NCBI RefSeq assembly: GCF_934754935.1
Contig: NZ_CAKVJB010000007.1
Coordinates: forward strand, 1 to 64,000
Length of the DNA stretch: 64,000 nucleotides
Reading direction: 5' to 3'
Source: an uncultured Holdemanella sp.
GTDB taxonomy: Bacteria > Bacillota_I > Bacilli_A > Erysipelotrichales > Erysipelotrichaceae
The notes under the pieces are model-generated. The model searched no databases and had not been told where the DNA came from. It worked only from the letters and a program-made list of their open reading frames with translations. Every line of letters begins with the position of its first letter. Within the stretch, counting starts at the first letter, position 1. Of this stretch, positions 28,520-37,618 are shown piece after piece. The translations under genes were made by a program, and so were the position numbers.

Positions 28520-29556
28520 TTATAAAAACTATATTTGTTACTGGTGCATCAGGATTTATTGGATCCAATTTATGTAAGAGGATTTTAAAAGAGGATTCTG
28601 AATGTAAGGTTATCGGTTTAGATAACATGAATGATTATTATGATGTGCGTATTAAGGAGGCTAGATTAAATGAATTGTCTGGTTATTCGAATTATACGTT
28701 TATTAAGGGAAACTTAGCAGATAAGGAATTGATTGATTCAATCTTTGATAAGTATCATCCTAGTATTGTAGTTAATTTGGGTGCTCAGGCTGGTGTTCGT
28801 TATTCTATTACGAATCCAGATGCATATATTGAAAGTAATATGTTGGGTTTCTACAATATTTTAGAGGCTTGTAGAAATTATCCAGTAGAACATTTAGTAT
28901 ATGCTTCTAGTAGTAGTGTATATGGATCGAATAAAAAGGTTCCTTATAGTACGGATGATAAGGTGGATAATCCAGTTAGTTTATATGCAGCAACTAAGAA
29001 GAGTAATGAATTAATGGCTCATGCGTATTCTAAGTTATACAATATTCCTAGTACAGGATTAAGATTCTTTACTGTATATGGTCCTGCTGGACGTCCAGAC
29101 ATGGCTTATTTTGGATTTACAAATAAACTAGTGAATGGAGATACGATTAAGATTTTTAATTATGGAAATTGTAAGCGTGATTTCACATATGTAGATGATA
29201 TTGTAGAAGGTGTTATTCGAGTTATGAATAAAGCTCCAGAAAAGAAGAATGGTGAAGATGGACTTCCTATTCCACCTTATGCTATCTACAATATTGGTAA
29301 TAGTAATCCAGAAAACTTATTAGACTTTGTACAAATTCTTTCTGAAGAATTAGTAAGAGCAGGTGTATTACCTGAAGATTATGATTTTGAAGCTCATAAA
29401 GAATTAGTGGCTATGCAACCAGGGGATGTACCAGTAACATATGCTGATACGAGTGCTTTAGAAAGAGATTTTGGCTTTAAACCACATACTCCATTAAGAG
29501 AAGGCTTAAGAAAATTTGCAGAATGGTATAAAGAATTTTATATGAAAGAAGACTAG
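28516..29556 (+). CDS. UDP-glucuronate 4-epimerase
   Basis: A 346-residue extended SDR with TGASGFIGSNLCKR at the N-terminus, GLDNMNDYYDVRIKEARL (the signature stretch of UDP-glucuronate 4-epimerases), SSSSVYGSNKKVPY and SLYAATKKSNELMAH giving the catalytic Tyr and Lys. It converts UDP-GlcA to UDP-GalA. UDP-GlcA would come from the dehydrogenase at 34468. GAGGAGG, inside the receiver gene's end, serves its start, and the ATGA overlap makes a sugar gene co-translated with the methylase cassette. Confidence 0.87.
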   Translation: MIIKTIFVTGASGFIGSNLCKRILKEDSECKVIGLDNMNDYYDVRIKEARLNELSGYSNYTFIKGNLADKELIDSIFDKYHPSIVVNLGAQAGVRYSITNPDAYIESNMLGFYNILEACRNYPVEHLVYASSSSVYGSNKKVPYSTDDKVDNPVSLYAATKKSNELMAHAYSKLYNIPSTGLRFFTVYGPAGRPDMAYFGFTNKLVNGDTIKIFNYGNCKRDFTYVDDIVEGVIRVMNKAPEKKNGEDGLPIPPYAIYNIGNSNPENLLDFVQILSEELVRAGVLPEDYDFEAHKELVAMQPGDVPVTYADTSALERDFGFKPHTPLREGLRKFAEWYKEFYMKED

Positions 29557-29559
29557 TTC

Positions 29560-29616
29560 TTCTTTTTATTGAATGTAAATTGGTTGAATGGATCAGTTTA
29601 TATTCAATAAAAAGAA
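29560..29616. repeat. 15-bp perfect inverted repeat between epimerase and SIR2 genes
   Basis: TTCTTTTTATTGAAT (29560-29574) and ATTCAATAAAAAGAA (29602-29616) are perfect complements with a 27-base spacer. It begins 4 bases after the epimerase stop. As RNA it would form a long hairpin but no T tract follows on the plus strand. It might be a weak terminator, a protein-binding site, or a scar of an inserted element marking the left edge of the SIR2/AbiG insert. Confidence 0.55.
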
Positions 29617-29661
29617 ACACTAAAATTTATCAAGTATATGAGAATTGTTAGAGGTTAAGAG

Positions 29662-31125
29662 ATGGCAAATATAGATATAAAAGAAAAGATGTTTGATTTA
29701 TTAAATAACACTAAAGGTTTATATTCTTATATCGCAATAGAGAAGTTAGTGACTGTTATGATCACTGATTACGTTAAATCTCAAAATAAACATGTTATAG
29801 AAAACCATTACAAAGGTCCTGATATGATTTTACCGGTTGGAATCGATGATGAAGAAGGTTGTATTGCTGTTGAAATTAAAAGTATGAGACAAAAACAGAT
29901 GAGTCTAAAAGTTATATATGACACAATTACACGATTTGCGTTTGATAGAGGAGAAATAAATAAACTTTTAATAATTTTTGTTAATGAATTACCATCTGAA
30001 ATAAGAGAACGTATAAAAGAAAAAGAAGAGCAATTAAATTTCGAATTGATAATTTGGGATATTGATGATTTAGTTCGTATATTCAGTAAAAATGAGATTT
30101 TGTTTTTTGATACTTATAATAATTTAAACTCGATTTTATTAAGGGACACAGTCCAATCTGGAATCAAAGCTAATAATGATGATTATTTAATAAAAAGAAA
30201 AAAATATATTGAACAATTGAAAAGTCAATATAAAAAAGATAATATAGTACTTTTTGTTGGAGCTGGAGCATCTTATGCGGCCAATATACCAACATGGAAT
30301 AGTTTAATATCTGAATTATATGTTTCTTTAATTGATAAGCTATTAAAAACTCATCAAATCGAAATAAATGACGAAGATAAGGAGAAAATAAAAGAATCAG
30401 TAATTAATCAGAATGGAAACTCCCCCTTAATTCAAACAAGATTTTTAAAAAATAGTTTTAAGGAAAATTTTGATGAATCCGTTAGAGAGATTTTATATAA
30501 AAATGTTGTAGAGGCATCAGGCTTATTAGAAGAAATTGGACAACTATGTATACCTAATAGAGGTAAATTAGGTATTCGAGCTATAATTGATTATAATTTT
30601 GATGATTTAATTGAAAAAAATTTAAAAAGGCTAAGAGTAAAACATCAATCCATATATGCAGAAGCAATGCATCCAGATTTGGATGCATTGGGTGTGTATC
30701 ATGTACATGGCTTTTTACCACAAGACAAAGAAGATTATAATGATTTGGGAAATACATTATTAGTATTTTCTGAAGATGGATATCATAAATTGATGTTAGA
30801 TCCATATAATTGGGCTAATATTAGTCAATTAAATTTTATGGTAAATAATACGTGTTTATTCATAGGATTATCTATGACGGATCCGAATATGAGGCGCTTA
30901 TTAGAAATAGCAGCTCAAAAAAAATATGATGATGATTTATGCCAACATTATGTCATTATGCGACGATTTAAAATAAATAATTCTGGAAAATCTGAATCAA
31001 TAAAGCGCTTTGAAAATGTAAATGAGTCATTACAAGAGGATTTTTTCAAAAGCTTAGGAGTAAATGTTATTTGGGTTAATGACTATGATGAAATTCCAAA
31101 TCTATTAAAACAAATAAAAAGCTAA
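29662..31125 (+). CDS. PD-(D/E)XK-like domain fused to SIR2 NADase domain
   Basis: A 487-residue protein with two parts. Residues 1-150 resemble a restriction-endonuclease fold: GPDMIL (D54), then CIAVEIKS (E71, K73), the D...ExK spacing. Residues 190-487 are a SIR2 domain: VLFVGAGASYAANIPTW, the Asn-containing DYNFDDLIEKNL, YHVHGFLP with the catalytic His, and LFIGLSMTDPNMRRLL. Prokaryotic SIR2 proteins of this kind deplete NAD+ after phage sensing and cause abortive infection. The N-terminal part could sense or cut DNA. AGAGGTTAAGAG precedes the start. The AbiG pair follows 56 bases later. Confidence 0.8.
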   Translation: MANIDIKEKMFDLLNNTKGLYSYIAIEKLVTVMITDYVKSQNKHVIENHYKGPDMILPVGIDDEEGCIAVEIKSMRQKQMSLKVIYDTITRFAFDRGEINKLLIIFVNELPSEIRERIKEKEEQLNFELIIWDIDDLVRIFSKNEILFFDTYNNLNSILLRDTVQSGIKANNDDYLIKRKKYIEQLKSQYKKDNIVLFVGAGASYAANIPTWNSLISELYVSLIDKLLKTHQIEINDEDKEKIKESVINQNGNSPLIQTRFLKNSFKENFDESVREILYKNVVEASGLLEEIGQLCIPNRGKLGIRAIIDYNFDDLIEKNLKRLRVKHQSIYAEAMHPDLDALGVYHVHGFLPQDKEDYNDLGNTLLVFSEDGYHKLMLDPYNWANISQLNFMVNNTCLFIGLSMTDPNMRRLLEIAAQKKYDDDLCQHYVIMRRFKINNSGKSESIKRFENVNESLQEDFFKSLGVNVIWVNDYDEIPNLLKQIKS

Positions 31126-31181
31126 TATTTTGAAATACTAGTATATTTGTAAAATGATGTTTTTTATTGAGAGGAGAAACA

Positions 31182-31985
31182 ATGTCAAATAACTTTCATA
31201 ATACCGATAAATCTGGAAAACCTAATATATCTAATGACATACCAGAATCTGTTTTGTCTGCAAATACTTTTTTTCATTATGTTGATAAAATTAAATATAT
31301 TTATGAAATACTTGATACACAACAAATAAGTCCTCGATTTACAAGAGAAGATTATTCAATGTTTAATATAGGCTTTGATGATTTGTATATTGCAGAAAAG
31401 TGTTTTTGTGATATTCTTTTACATCAAGTAAAAGAGCATAAAAAAGAATATGGGAATTATTGTATTGGTTTTAGTAAAGAATGGGGATTATCAAAGGGTT
31501 TGCAGCCAGTTATTTATTTCAATAAACAAGATAATGAATTTCTATCAATGATTGAAAGAAATTTTAAAACATTAGACAGTCTTTCTGATGATGAAGCAGA
31601 TATTATGGGAGATATTCTTGGATATAATTTAAAGTATTATAAACCGGTATACGGTAGAGATTTAAAAACAAACAAAAATAAAATATTTATGGATGAAAAA
31701 GAATGGAGATATGTTCCAAATATTGATTTAGATTTTTCAGAAGTTCTCACAGAGGATGATTTAGCATTTACTAACTCAACAGTTAGAGAAACATATAATA
31801 AAATAATTAGTGAAATCTATGCTTTGAACTTTGAATATTCAGATATTAAATATTTAATCGTTAATAAAAAGTCCCAAATACAGAGCATGGTAAAACATAT
31901 TGATAGATTAATTGTTTCGAATGACGTAAAAAATTTATTAAAGACACGAATTTTATCTTGGGAAGAAATAGAAGGAGATTTATAA
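31182..31985 (+). CDS. abiGi: AbiGi-like abortive-infection protein
   Basis: A protein of 267 residues with the AbiGi pattern: ANTFFHYVDKIKYIYEIL near the N-terminus, then CFCDILLHQVKEHKKEYGN, YCIGFSKEWGLSKGLQPV and a later DEKEWRYVP. AbiGi is the antitoxin-like half of the lactococcal AbiG phage-resistance pair. ATG 31182 follows GAGAGGAG; the TTG at 31167 lies before that site. Its TAA overlaps the ATG of the next gene, a typical toxin-antitoxin coupling. The family match is by recognised motifs and by the partner's size. Confidence 0.78.
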   Translation: MSNNFHNTDKSGKPNISNDIPESVLSANTFFHYVDKIKYIYEILDTQQISPRFTREDYSMFNIGFDDLYIAEKCFCDILLHQVKEHKKEYGNYCIGFSKEWGLSKGLQPVIYFNKQDNEFLSMIERNFKTLDSLSDDEADIMGDILGYNLKYYKPVYGRDLKTNKNKIFMDEKEWRYVPNIDLDFSEVLTEDDLAFTNSTVRETYNKIISEIYALNFEYSDIKYLIVNKKSQIQSMVKHIDRLIVSNDVKNLLKTRILSWEEIEGDL

Positions 31986-33190
31986 TGGCTAAATTTTCTA
32001 AAAATTTTAAAAAAAATGCACATAACGATAAACTACCAGAATCTGTGTTAAGAGAAATAAATAAGCAGTTTAAGAATTTTGAATATGAAGAAAATAAAAG
32101 TGCGTATATATTGGTTCCAAAGAATAAAGGTACTTTAAGTTTTGTTGATTTTGAAATCATTAATAAGAAACTTTATCAAAATAAATTGAAAAAAGAAAAT
32201 CCTTCTTTTGATGAGATTTATTCTTATTCATATAATTCTCAAAAGAGTTTTGATTTAAAAGAAAAAGAGAATTCTTATATAGTTGTAGATGGGCAGAAAA
32301 AAAAATTGTCCGATTTAGTAATTTCAAAATATAATATTGTAAAAGGAACTGAAAAACTAACTATAACACCTGAAGCCATGAATGAATCTTATTATTTTTT
32401 TATAGGAACCAGTAAAACAAATGGTATAAAAAGACATTTTGCACGTCGTCCTATTGATTCAGCAAAAGCACTCAAATATGAGAGTATAGATTCAAATGAA
32501 AAAATACATATTAAAATGATTTTAGAAAATCATATTATTGGAATTAGTTTAACATTAGTTGATGAAAATATTCATAGTGCTCAGGATTATCTGGATTGTC
32601 TAGAAGAAATAAATCAACTATATAAAAATTTCTATTTTAATAATGCGGGTCCAATTTCTTTTAAGAATAGAAAAAGCGAAAATATATCAAAATTAATTTA
32701 CTATTATAAGAAAATTGTTGAATTAGAGCAAATTTTAAATTTAAAATTCGAAATTGAACAACATGCAGTTACTGTAGCAGATTTCAAAAACATGGAAATT
32801 TTGTATCGTAGTTTAATTGAAAAAAAGCCTTGGAGAATAAAGGAAAAGTTAAAAAATGTGAAATACGATTGGCCACAAACACCAGATGAAATAAAAGATT
32901 TATTAGAAAATAAAAAAAGAGATTTTGCCCTTAGTTTTGAGAATAAAGAAAGCATAACATTATGCAAGATAAATTTTTCGTTGTATATGTTGTATGTATA
33001 TTTTAACCTAAGTGTTTCTAATATTGAAACAATTTCTGATAATGAAAAAATAGTTTATTTTGACGTAAATAATAAAGATACATACGGAACTTGTATAGGT
33101 TTTGAATTAGAAAATGATTTAATAAACTTCATGCAAAAAGAAGATTTTCTTTCGAAATTGACCGAGGCTATAAGTTTAACAGAATCTTAA
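31985..33190 (+). CDS. abiGii: AbiGii-like abortive-infection toxin
   Basis: A protein of 401 residues, close to the size of lactococcal AbiGii, placed directly after AbiGi with a TAATG overlap and AGAAGGAGA as ribosome binding site. Lys-rich N-terminus; the central IFIGTSK-like (YFFIGTSKTNGIKRHFARR) and C-terminal DTYGTCIGFELENDLI are the clearest blocks. I recognise no catalytic motif; the call rests on size, gene order and general resemblance. AbiG acts by abortive infection in Lactococcus. Confidence 0.68.
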   Translation: MAKFSKNFKKNAHNDKLPESVLREINKQFKNFEYEENKSAYILVPKNKGTLSFVDFEIINKKLYQNKLKKENPSFDEIYSYSYNSQKSFDLKEKENSYIVVDGQKKKLSDLVISKYNIVKGTEKLTITPEAMNESYYFFIGTSKTNGIKRHFARRPIDSAKALKYESIDSNEKIHIKMILENHIIGISLTLVDENIHSAQDYLDCLEEINQLYKNFYFNNAGPISFKNRKSENISKLIYYYKKIVELEQILNLKFEIEQHAVTVADFKNMEILYRSLIEKKPWRIKEKLKNVKYDWPQTPDEIKDLLENKKRDFALSFENKESITLCKINFSLYMLYVYFNLSVSNIETISDNEKIVYFDVNNKDTYGTCIGFELENDLINFMQKEDFLSKLTEAISLTES

Positions 33191-33287
33191 AATATTTAGA
33201 AGGTGGAGAAGAGTCCTTTAAACATAAAGAGTTTGTATATGCACCTGTATTAAATAACTAACGTATTTATGATTCTTGGATAAAGTG

Positions 33288-33301
33288 TATAATTATTATT
33301 A
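33288..33301 (+). promoter_or_regulatory. -10 box directly before a start codon (possible leaderless transcript)
   Basis: A consensus TATAAT (33288-33293) ends 7 bases before the ATG at 33301, where transcription would begin. No ribosome binding site is seen between them, so the next gene may be translated from a leaderless mRNA. A -35 box is not obvious. Confidence 0.4.
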
Positions 33302-34200
33302 TGAACTTACGTGATATTTTAGAGTTATTTACAAATCGGGAATTAGCAATTGCTACTTGGTTGATCTTATTTATTATTTTAATTAGTACTCTTAGTATAC
33401 ATAATCAAGAATTAAGAAAATCTATTTTTGATGTTTTTAAAACTTTATTAAGTAAACCATTAAGGATATTGATTATTACACTTGTTATTTATTTTTTGGT
33501 GGTTACATATTTGTTTTCTATTCTCTCATTTTGGAAAAACACTTATTTAAAGGATATAGTATTATGGTTTACACTTAGCGGTATCTATTTTGTAATGAAA
33601 AGTGTAGATAGCGATAATAGTGGACATTACATTAGAAATTATATAAAACAGAATATACAATTTTCTATATTTATAAATTTTATTGTTAGCTATTTTACTT
33701 TTTCTTATTTTGTAGAATTACTATTACAGTTGTTTTTGTGTTTATTGATTATTTTTAATGTATTTACGAAGGAAAAAATTGAATATAAAATTGTGTATGA
33801 TTTATCAAATATATTGTTAGTTATATTGGGCTTGTATTTCTATGCAAAAGCATTTGGATCAATTTTAACTCAATACGATGAACTACTGAATTTAGATACA
33901 TTTATTTCATTTTTAATCCCATTTATTTACATGATTGTTTTTATTCCACTGGCTTTCTTTTTTGAAGTTTATGCTATGTATGAAACTTTATTTTTACGAT
34001 TGTCTTTTAAGACAATTAAGGATAAGAAGTTACTAAATCATAGAAAATGGGAGATTTTTAAATTATGTAAATTATCTATTCCACGAATTCGTTATTTTGA
34101 AAAGAATTTTTTATTTAAATTTTATCAAAAAATTTCAGAAGAAGAGGTCCAATCTATATATGACCAGTTTTTAAATTCTTATAAGGAAGAATTTAAATAG
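33301..34200 (+). CDS. Multi-spanning membrane protein of unknown function
   Basis: A 299-residue protein with about seven hydrophobic segments (for example ATWLILFIILISTLSI, ILIITLVIYFLVVTYLFSIL, FLIPFIYMIVFIPLAFFF) and a charged C-terminal tail of about 60 residues. I do not recognise the family. It lies after the AbiG pair and before a 65-residue ORF and the UDP-glucose dehydrogenase. AT-rich codon use resembles the defence genes more than the sugar genes. It could be a membrane effector or a stand-alone defence protein; nothing proves it. Confidence 0.65.
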   Translation: MNLRDILELFTNRELAIATWLILFIILISTLSIHNQELRKSIFDVFKTLLSKPLRILIITLVIYFLVVTYLFSILSFWKNTYLKDIVLWFTLSGIYFVMKSVDSDNSGHYIRNYIKQNIQFSIFINFIVSYFTFSYFVELLLQLFLCLLIIFNVFTKEKIEYKIVYDLSNILLVILGLYFYAKAFGSILTQYDELLNLDTFISFLIPFIYMIVFIPLAFFFEVYAMYETLFLRLSFKTIKDKKLLNHRKWEIFKLCKLSIPRIRYFEKNFLFKFYQKISEEEVQSIYDQFLNSYKEEFK

Positions 34201-34252
34201 TTGTTTGCACTAATGCTTTATTATTAGTTAATTAAGAAAGGAGTGATTAAAT

Positions 34253-34450
34253 ATGATTGATGATACATTTAAACCAGGTGGGAAATATGAGTTTAATAAG
34301 AAAGAAAAAGGAATTCATGTTTCAGATGGAATGAGGTTTATTGTGAGTAATAAGGTGATAATGCCTTACGATATGTTTTTAGATAGAATTGTGCACAAGA
34401 CTGTAGGCCCAATACAGTTTAATTGTGAGAATAAAAAGCTATTTAGTTAA
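34253..34450 (+). CDS. Small hypothetical protein
   Basis: A 65-residue protein with a strong AAAGGAGTG site before the ATG, so probably translated. It starts MIDDTFKPGGKYEFNKKE and contains KVIMPYDMFLDRIVHKTVG. I recognise no family. It lies 17 bases before ugd and may share its transcript. It could be a remnant of a larger gene. Confidence 0.5.
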   Translation: MIDDTFKPGGKYEFNKKEKGIHVSDGMRFIVSNKVIMPYDMFLDRIVHKTVGPIQFNCENKKLFS

Positions 34451-34467
34451 AGGAAGGATGATGTTTT

Positions 34468-35700
34468 ATGAAAATAGCAGTTGCAGGAACAGGATATGTA
34501 GGATTGAGTATTGCTTGTTTGTTATCTCAACATAATGAGGTAAAGGCAGTGGATATTATTAAGGAAAAGGTGGATTTAATTAATTCTAAGAAGTCGCCTA
34601 TTCAGGATGAATATATTGAGAAGTATTTGGCTGAAAAAGATTTAAATCTTGAGGCTACTTTAGATGCAGAATATGCTTATTCGGATGCTGACTTTGTAGT
34701 TATTGCTGCACCAACTAACTATGATAGTAAGAAGAATTTCTTTGATACAAGTGCAGTAGAGAATGTAATTGAATTAGTATTGAAGTACAATCCAAATGCT
34801 ATTATGGTTATTAAGTCAACAATTCCAGTTGGTTATACGGAGAGTGTAAGAAAGAAGTATAATACTTCTAATATTATTTTTAGCCCAGAATTCTTAAGAG
34901 AATCAAAGGCTTTATATGATAATTTATATCCTTCTAGAATTATTGTGAGTACAGATGAGAATGATGAAAAGTTAGTTAAGGCAAGTCATGAATTTGCTGC
35001 TTTACTACAGGAAGGTGCTATTAAAGAAAATATTGATACTTTATTTATGGGCTTTACTGAAGCTGAGGCTGTTAAGTTATTTGCGAATACTTATTTAGCT
35101 TTGCGTGTATCTTACTTTAATGAACTAGATACGTATGCTGAAATGAAAGGGTTAAATACTCAAGATATTATTAATGGTGTTTGTTTAGATCCTCGTATTG
35201 GATCTCATTATAATAACCCTTCATTTGGATATGGTGGTTATTGTTTGCCTAAAGATACTAAACAATTATTGGCTAATTATCAGGATGTACCTGAAAACTT
35301 AATTGAAGCGATTGTTGAATCAAACCGTACTCGTAAGGATTTTATTGCTGATCGTGTATTAGAAATTGCGGGTGCTTATGAGGCTAATGATTCATGGGAT
35401 GAATCTAAAGAACATGAAGTAGTTATTGGTGTTTATCGTTTAACTATGAAATCAAATAGTGATAACTTTAGACAGAGTTCTATTCAGGGTGTTATGAAGC
35501 GTATTAAGGCTAAGGGTGCTAAAGTTATTATTTATGAACCTACTTTAAAGGATGGAGAAACATTCTTTGGAAGTAAGGTTGTAAATGATTTAGAGAAATT
35601 TAAATCTTTAAGTCAAGCCATCATCGCCAATCGTTATGATAGTTGTTTAGATGATGTACAAGATAAAGTATATACTCGTGATTTGTTTAGAAGAGATTAA
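34468..35700 (+). CDS. ugd: UDP-glucose 6-dehydrogenase
   Basis: A 410-residue enzyme with AGTGYVGLSIACLL at the N-terminus, VIKSTIPVGYTE, SPEFLRESKALYDN, KLFANTYLALRVSYFNELD and the catalytic GYGGYCLPKDTKQLL containing the active-site Cys. It oxidises UDP-glucose to UDP-glucuronate. The GYCLPKD form distinguishes it from the WecC-type enzyme at 19530. Its product feeds the 4-epimerase at 28516, from which it is separated by the SIR2/AbiG insert. AAAGGAAGG lies before the ATG. Confidence 0.9.
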   Translation: MKIAVAGTGYVGLSIACLLSQHNEVKAVDIIKEKVDLINSKKSPIQDEYIEKYLAEKDLNLEATLDAEYAYSDADFVVIAAPTNYDSKKNFFDTSAVENVIELVLKYNPNAIMVIKSTIPVGYTESVRKKYNTSNIIFSPEFLRESKALYDNLYPSRIIVSTDENDEKLVKASHEFAALLQEGAIKENIDTLFMGFTEAEAVKLFANTYLALRVSYFNELDTYAEMKGLNTQDIINGVCLDPRIGSHYNNPSFGYGGYCLPKDTKQLLANYQDVPENLIEAIVESNRTRKDFIADRVLEIAGAYEANDSWDESKEHEVVIGVYRLTMKSNSDNFRQSSIQGVMKRIKAKGAKVIIYEPTLKDGETFFGSKVVNDLEKFKSLSQAIIANRYDSCLDDVQDKVYTRDLFRRD

Positions 35701-35739
35701 TGTAGGCTTAACAGATACATTGGTGACTTGTTAATATAT

Positions 35740-35758
35740 TCGACATTAATAATGTCGA
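35740..35758. repeat. Short palindrome inside the IS left end
   Basis: TCGACATTA and TAATGTCGA are perfect complements around one A. It is followed by TTTAAG, too short for a good T tract. It may act as a weak terminator for ugd or as part of the insertion sequence's control region. Confidence 0.35.
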
Positions 35759-35803
35759 TTTAAGATTTATTGTATAGGTGTAAACGAAAGAGAGACTACA
35801 CTT

Positions 35804-36617
35804 ATGACAAGAACTTCAAAATATTTAAACCAAGATACTATTGCTGCTTTACAAGCTTTTCAAATCGAAAAGATTGATCGAGAAATCACTGACTTTTTAG
35901 ATACAAACAGTAAAATGAATACGTATCATTTTGACTACTGTCCTAAATGTGGATGTTATCATCCTCGTTTGGTTAAAAGCGGTTTTGCCAACTCTGGTAA
36001 ACAGATGCTTCGTTGTAAAGAATGCGGTAAACGTTTTGTTATTGACCGCGGTCAGCTTACTTTTTATTCTCACCAAGACCAATCTAAATGGAATGAACTT
36101 ATTCTAGATACATTGAATGGTGTATCTCTTAAAGAAACGGCTGCTAAAATCAATGTAAATGAACGCAATGTTTTTAATATGCGCCATAAACTATTGGTTA
36201 GTCTAGGTACTGAGGAATATCCCATACACAGTAGGTAATGAAGTTGAAATGGATGAAAAGTATACTCCATACAATCATAAAGGAACTAAGATTGATGGAG
36301 TAGAACCTAAACATCGTGGAACACCTGCCACAAAAAGAGGATTATCGAATCAGCAGGTATGTATCATTACTGCAATACAGAGATTTGGACATACAATTGC
36401 CAGAACATTAAATTATGGCAAGCCATCATCCATAGATCTATTAAGATTTGGTGAATGTCTTGAATCTAAGTCTTTTGTAATGCTAGACGGATCTAACAGT
36501 TACAACGAACTTTTAGAAAGTAAGAACTGCACAAAGAAAGTGTTAATCAGTCATGAGTCTTATGATAAGTTCAATCATTTAAATACAGTGAACAGTTTCC
36601 ACAGTACGTACTGCTAA
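35804..36617 (+). pseudogene. Degenerate IS1595-family transposase
   Basis: The first 144 codons give a zinc-ribbon transposase N-terminus (YCPKCGCYHP, then CKECGKRF) and a helix-turn-helix (TAAKINVNERNVFNMRHKLL). At about 36224-36230 the frame breaks: SLGTEEYPIHSR then stop, while another frame continues VGNEVEMDEKYTPYNHKGTK, the catalytic DE-type start of the IS1595 core. This second piece runs to 36617, where an extra ten bases around AGTACGTACT put a stop before KIEKHL. Two independent lesions make it non-functional. Confidence 0.8.
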
Positions 36618-36840
36618 GATTGAAAAACATCTTTAAAATCACTTGTTTAATGTATTTGAAGAACGAATGGTTACTCGTGTAAGTGACAGAATTATAGCAA
36701 TGTCATCAAATTGCTTGTTAAGCCTTTTAATTTGAAAATTTTACTTGATTATATATTGTGAAAACCAATTTTTCGAGTTAAGTTCTTAGAGGTGTTTATA
36801 TCTAACTGTTTAATTTTTGGAGAAGGAGAAAAATTTACTT

Positions 36841-37434
36841 ATGAAAGAAAGTACAAAAGACTATTTAGTAAATATTTATAACAATATTCCTAAAAAAACA
36901 AAGGCTACCTGTTTAAAATTCTACTATCAATATAACAATGTTAATGTCAATGTATATTTTGACGCATTTGATAGTCAAAGTGTAGGCTTAAGTATTGTTC
37001 TTGCTGCTGAAAAGAATTATTATTATACGCCTTTAAATATTTTGAATACTGGTATGATAACAGAGTATTTGAGTGAAATTCCTCATCAAATACTTGTAAA
37101 GATCTTAGTTGACAATCGTTTAGATGATTTCTATGAAAATATGGAAAAACATCTTTTAAATGATAAGCCACATTTTATTTACTATAATGAGGATACCTAC
37201 TTTGTCAATACTATAAAATATGCTAAAAGTAAATTAGATTTACCTTTCTGGTGGTATCTTCGTAAATCTCCTATGACTAAGGATACTTTAAATAAATTAA
37301 ATGCTAGAGCAGATATTACATTTGACATATTACGAAGAATACAACAAGAAGGATATACTTTAGTCAGAACATCAGACCCAGAAAAACGAAAGGAACTTAC
37401 TTTAATCTTGGACCGAATAGGTATCAAATTATAA
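36841..37434 (+). CDS. Hypothetical protein
   Basis: A protein of about 197 residues, mixed alpha/beta, with no signal peptide or membrane helix. Notable blocks are TCLKFYYQYNNVNVNVYFDA and DLPFWWYLRKSP, and the C-terminal RIQQEGYTLVRTSDPEKRKE. I do not recognise it. AGAAGGAG lies 12 bases before ATG 36841, rather far; a TTG at 36817 precedes that site, so the ATG is preferred. It lies alone between the IS1595 element and the CBASS pair. Confidence 0.6.
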   Translation: MKESTKDYLVNIYNNIPKKTKATCLKFYYQYNNVNVNVYFDAFDSQSVGLSIVLAAEKNYYYTPLNILNTGMITEYLSEIPHQILVKILVDNRLDDFYENMEKHLLNDKPHFIYYNEDTYFVNTIKYAKSKLDLPFWWYLRKSPMTKDTLNKLNARADITFDILRRIQQEGYTLVRTSDPEKRKELTLILDRIGIKL

Positions 37435-37618
37435 TAGGTAAAGACCGGTTAATTCTGGTACAATAAATTTGAATGGGGATTAGGTGATTATGCTTTCCAA
37501 GAATTTAAAGGACGGCATATACCACAAAACTGTTTAAAGCTGATTTTGTGCTCGGACAACATTTATACTTAAACCCTTAAAAGCAAAGAGGAGAAGAGCT
37601 ATAGGAAATACAAAAGTT

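Larger units (their letters stand above)
35705..36724 (+). mobile_element. IS1595-type insertion sequence with a broken transposase
   Basis: Terminal inverted repeats can be read at 35705-35727 and 36702-36724: 17 of 23 positions match, starting with GGCTTAACA on both ends. They enclose 1020 bases with a frame-shifted IS1595-family transposase. The left end lies 4 bases after the ugd stop. I found no convincing 8-bp target duplication (TTAATGTA versus TTTTAATT). The element is dead by itself but still has ends that a related transposase could use. Confidence 0.75.

Noticed and set aside
37490..37537. 15-codon frame with GATTAGGTG upstream
   Set aside because: Too short to support as a gene and no conservation can be judged.
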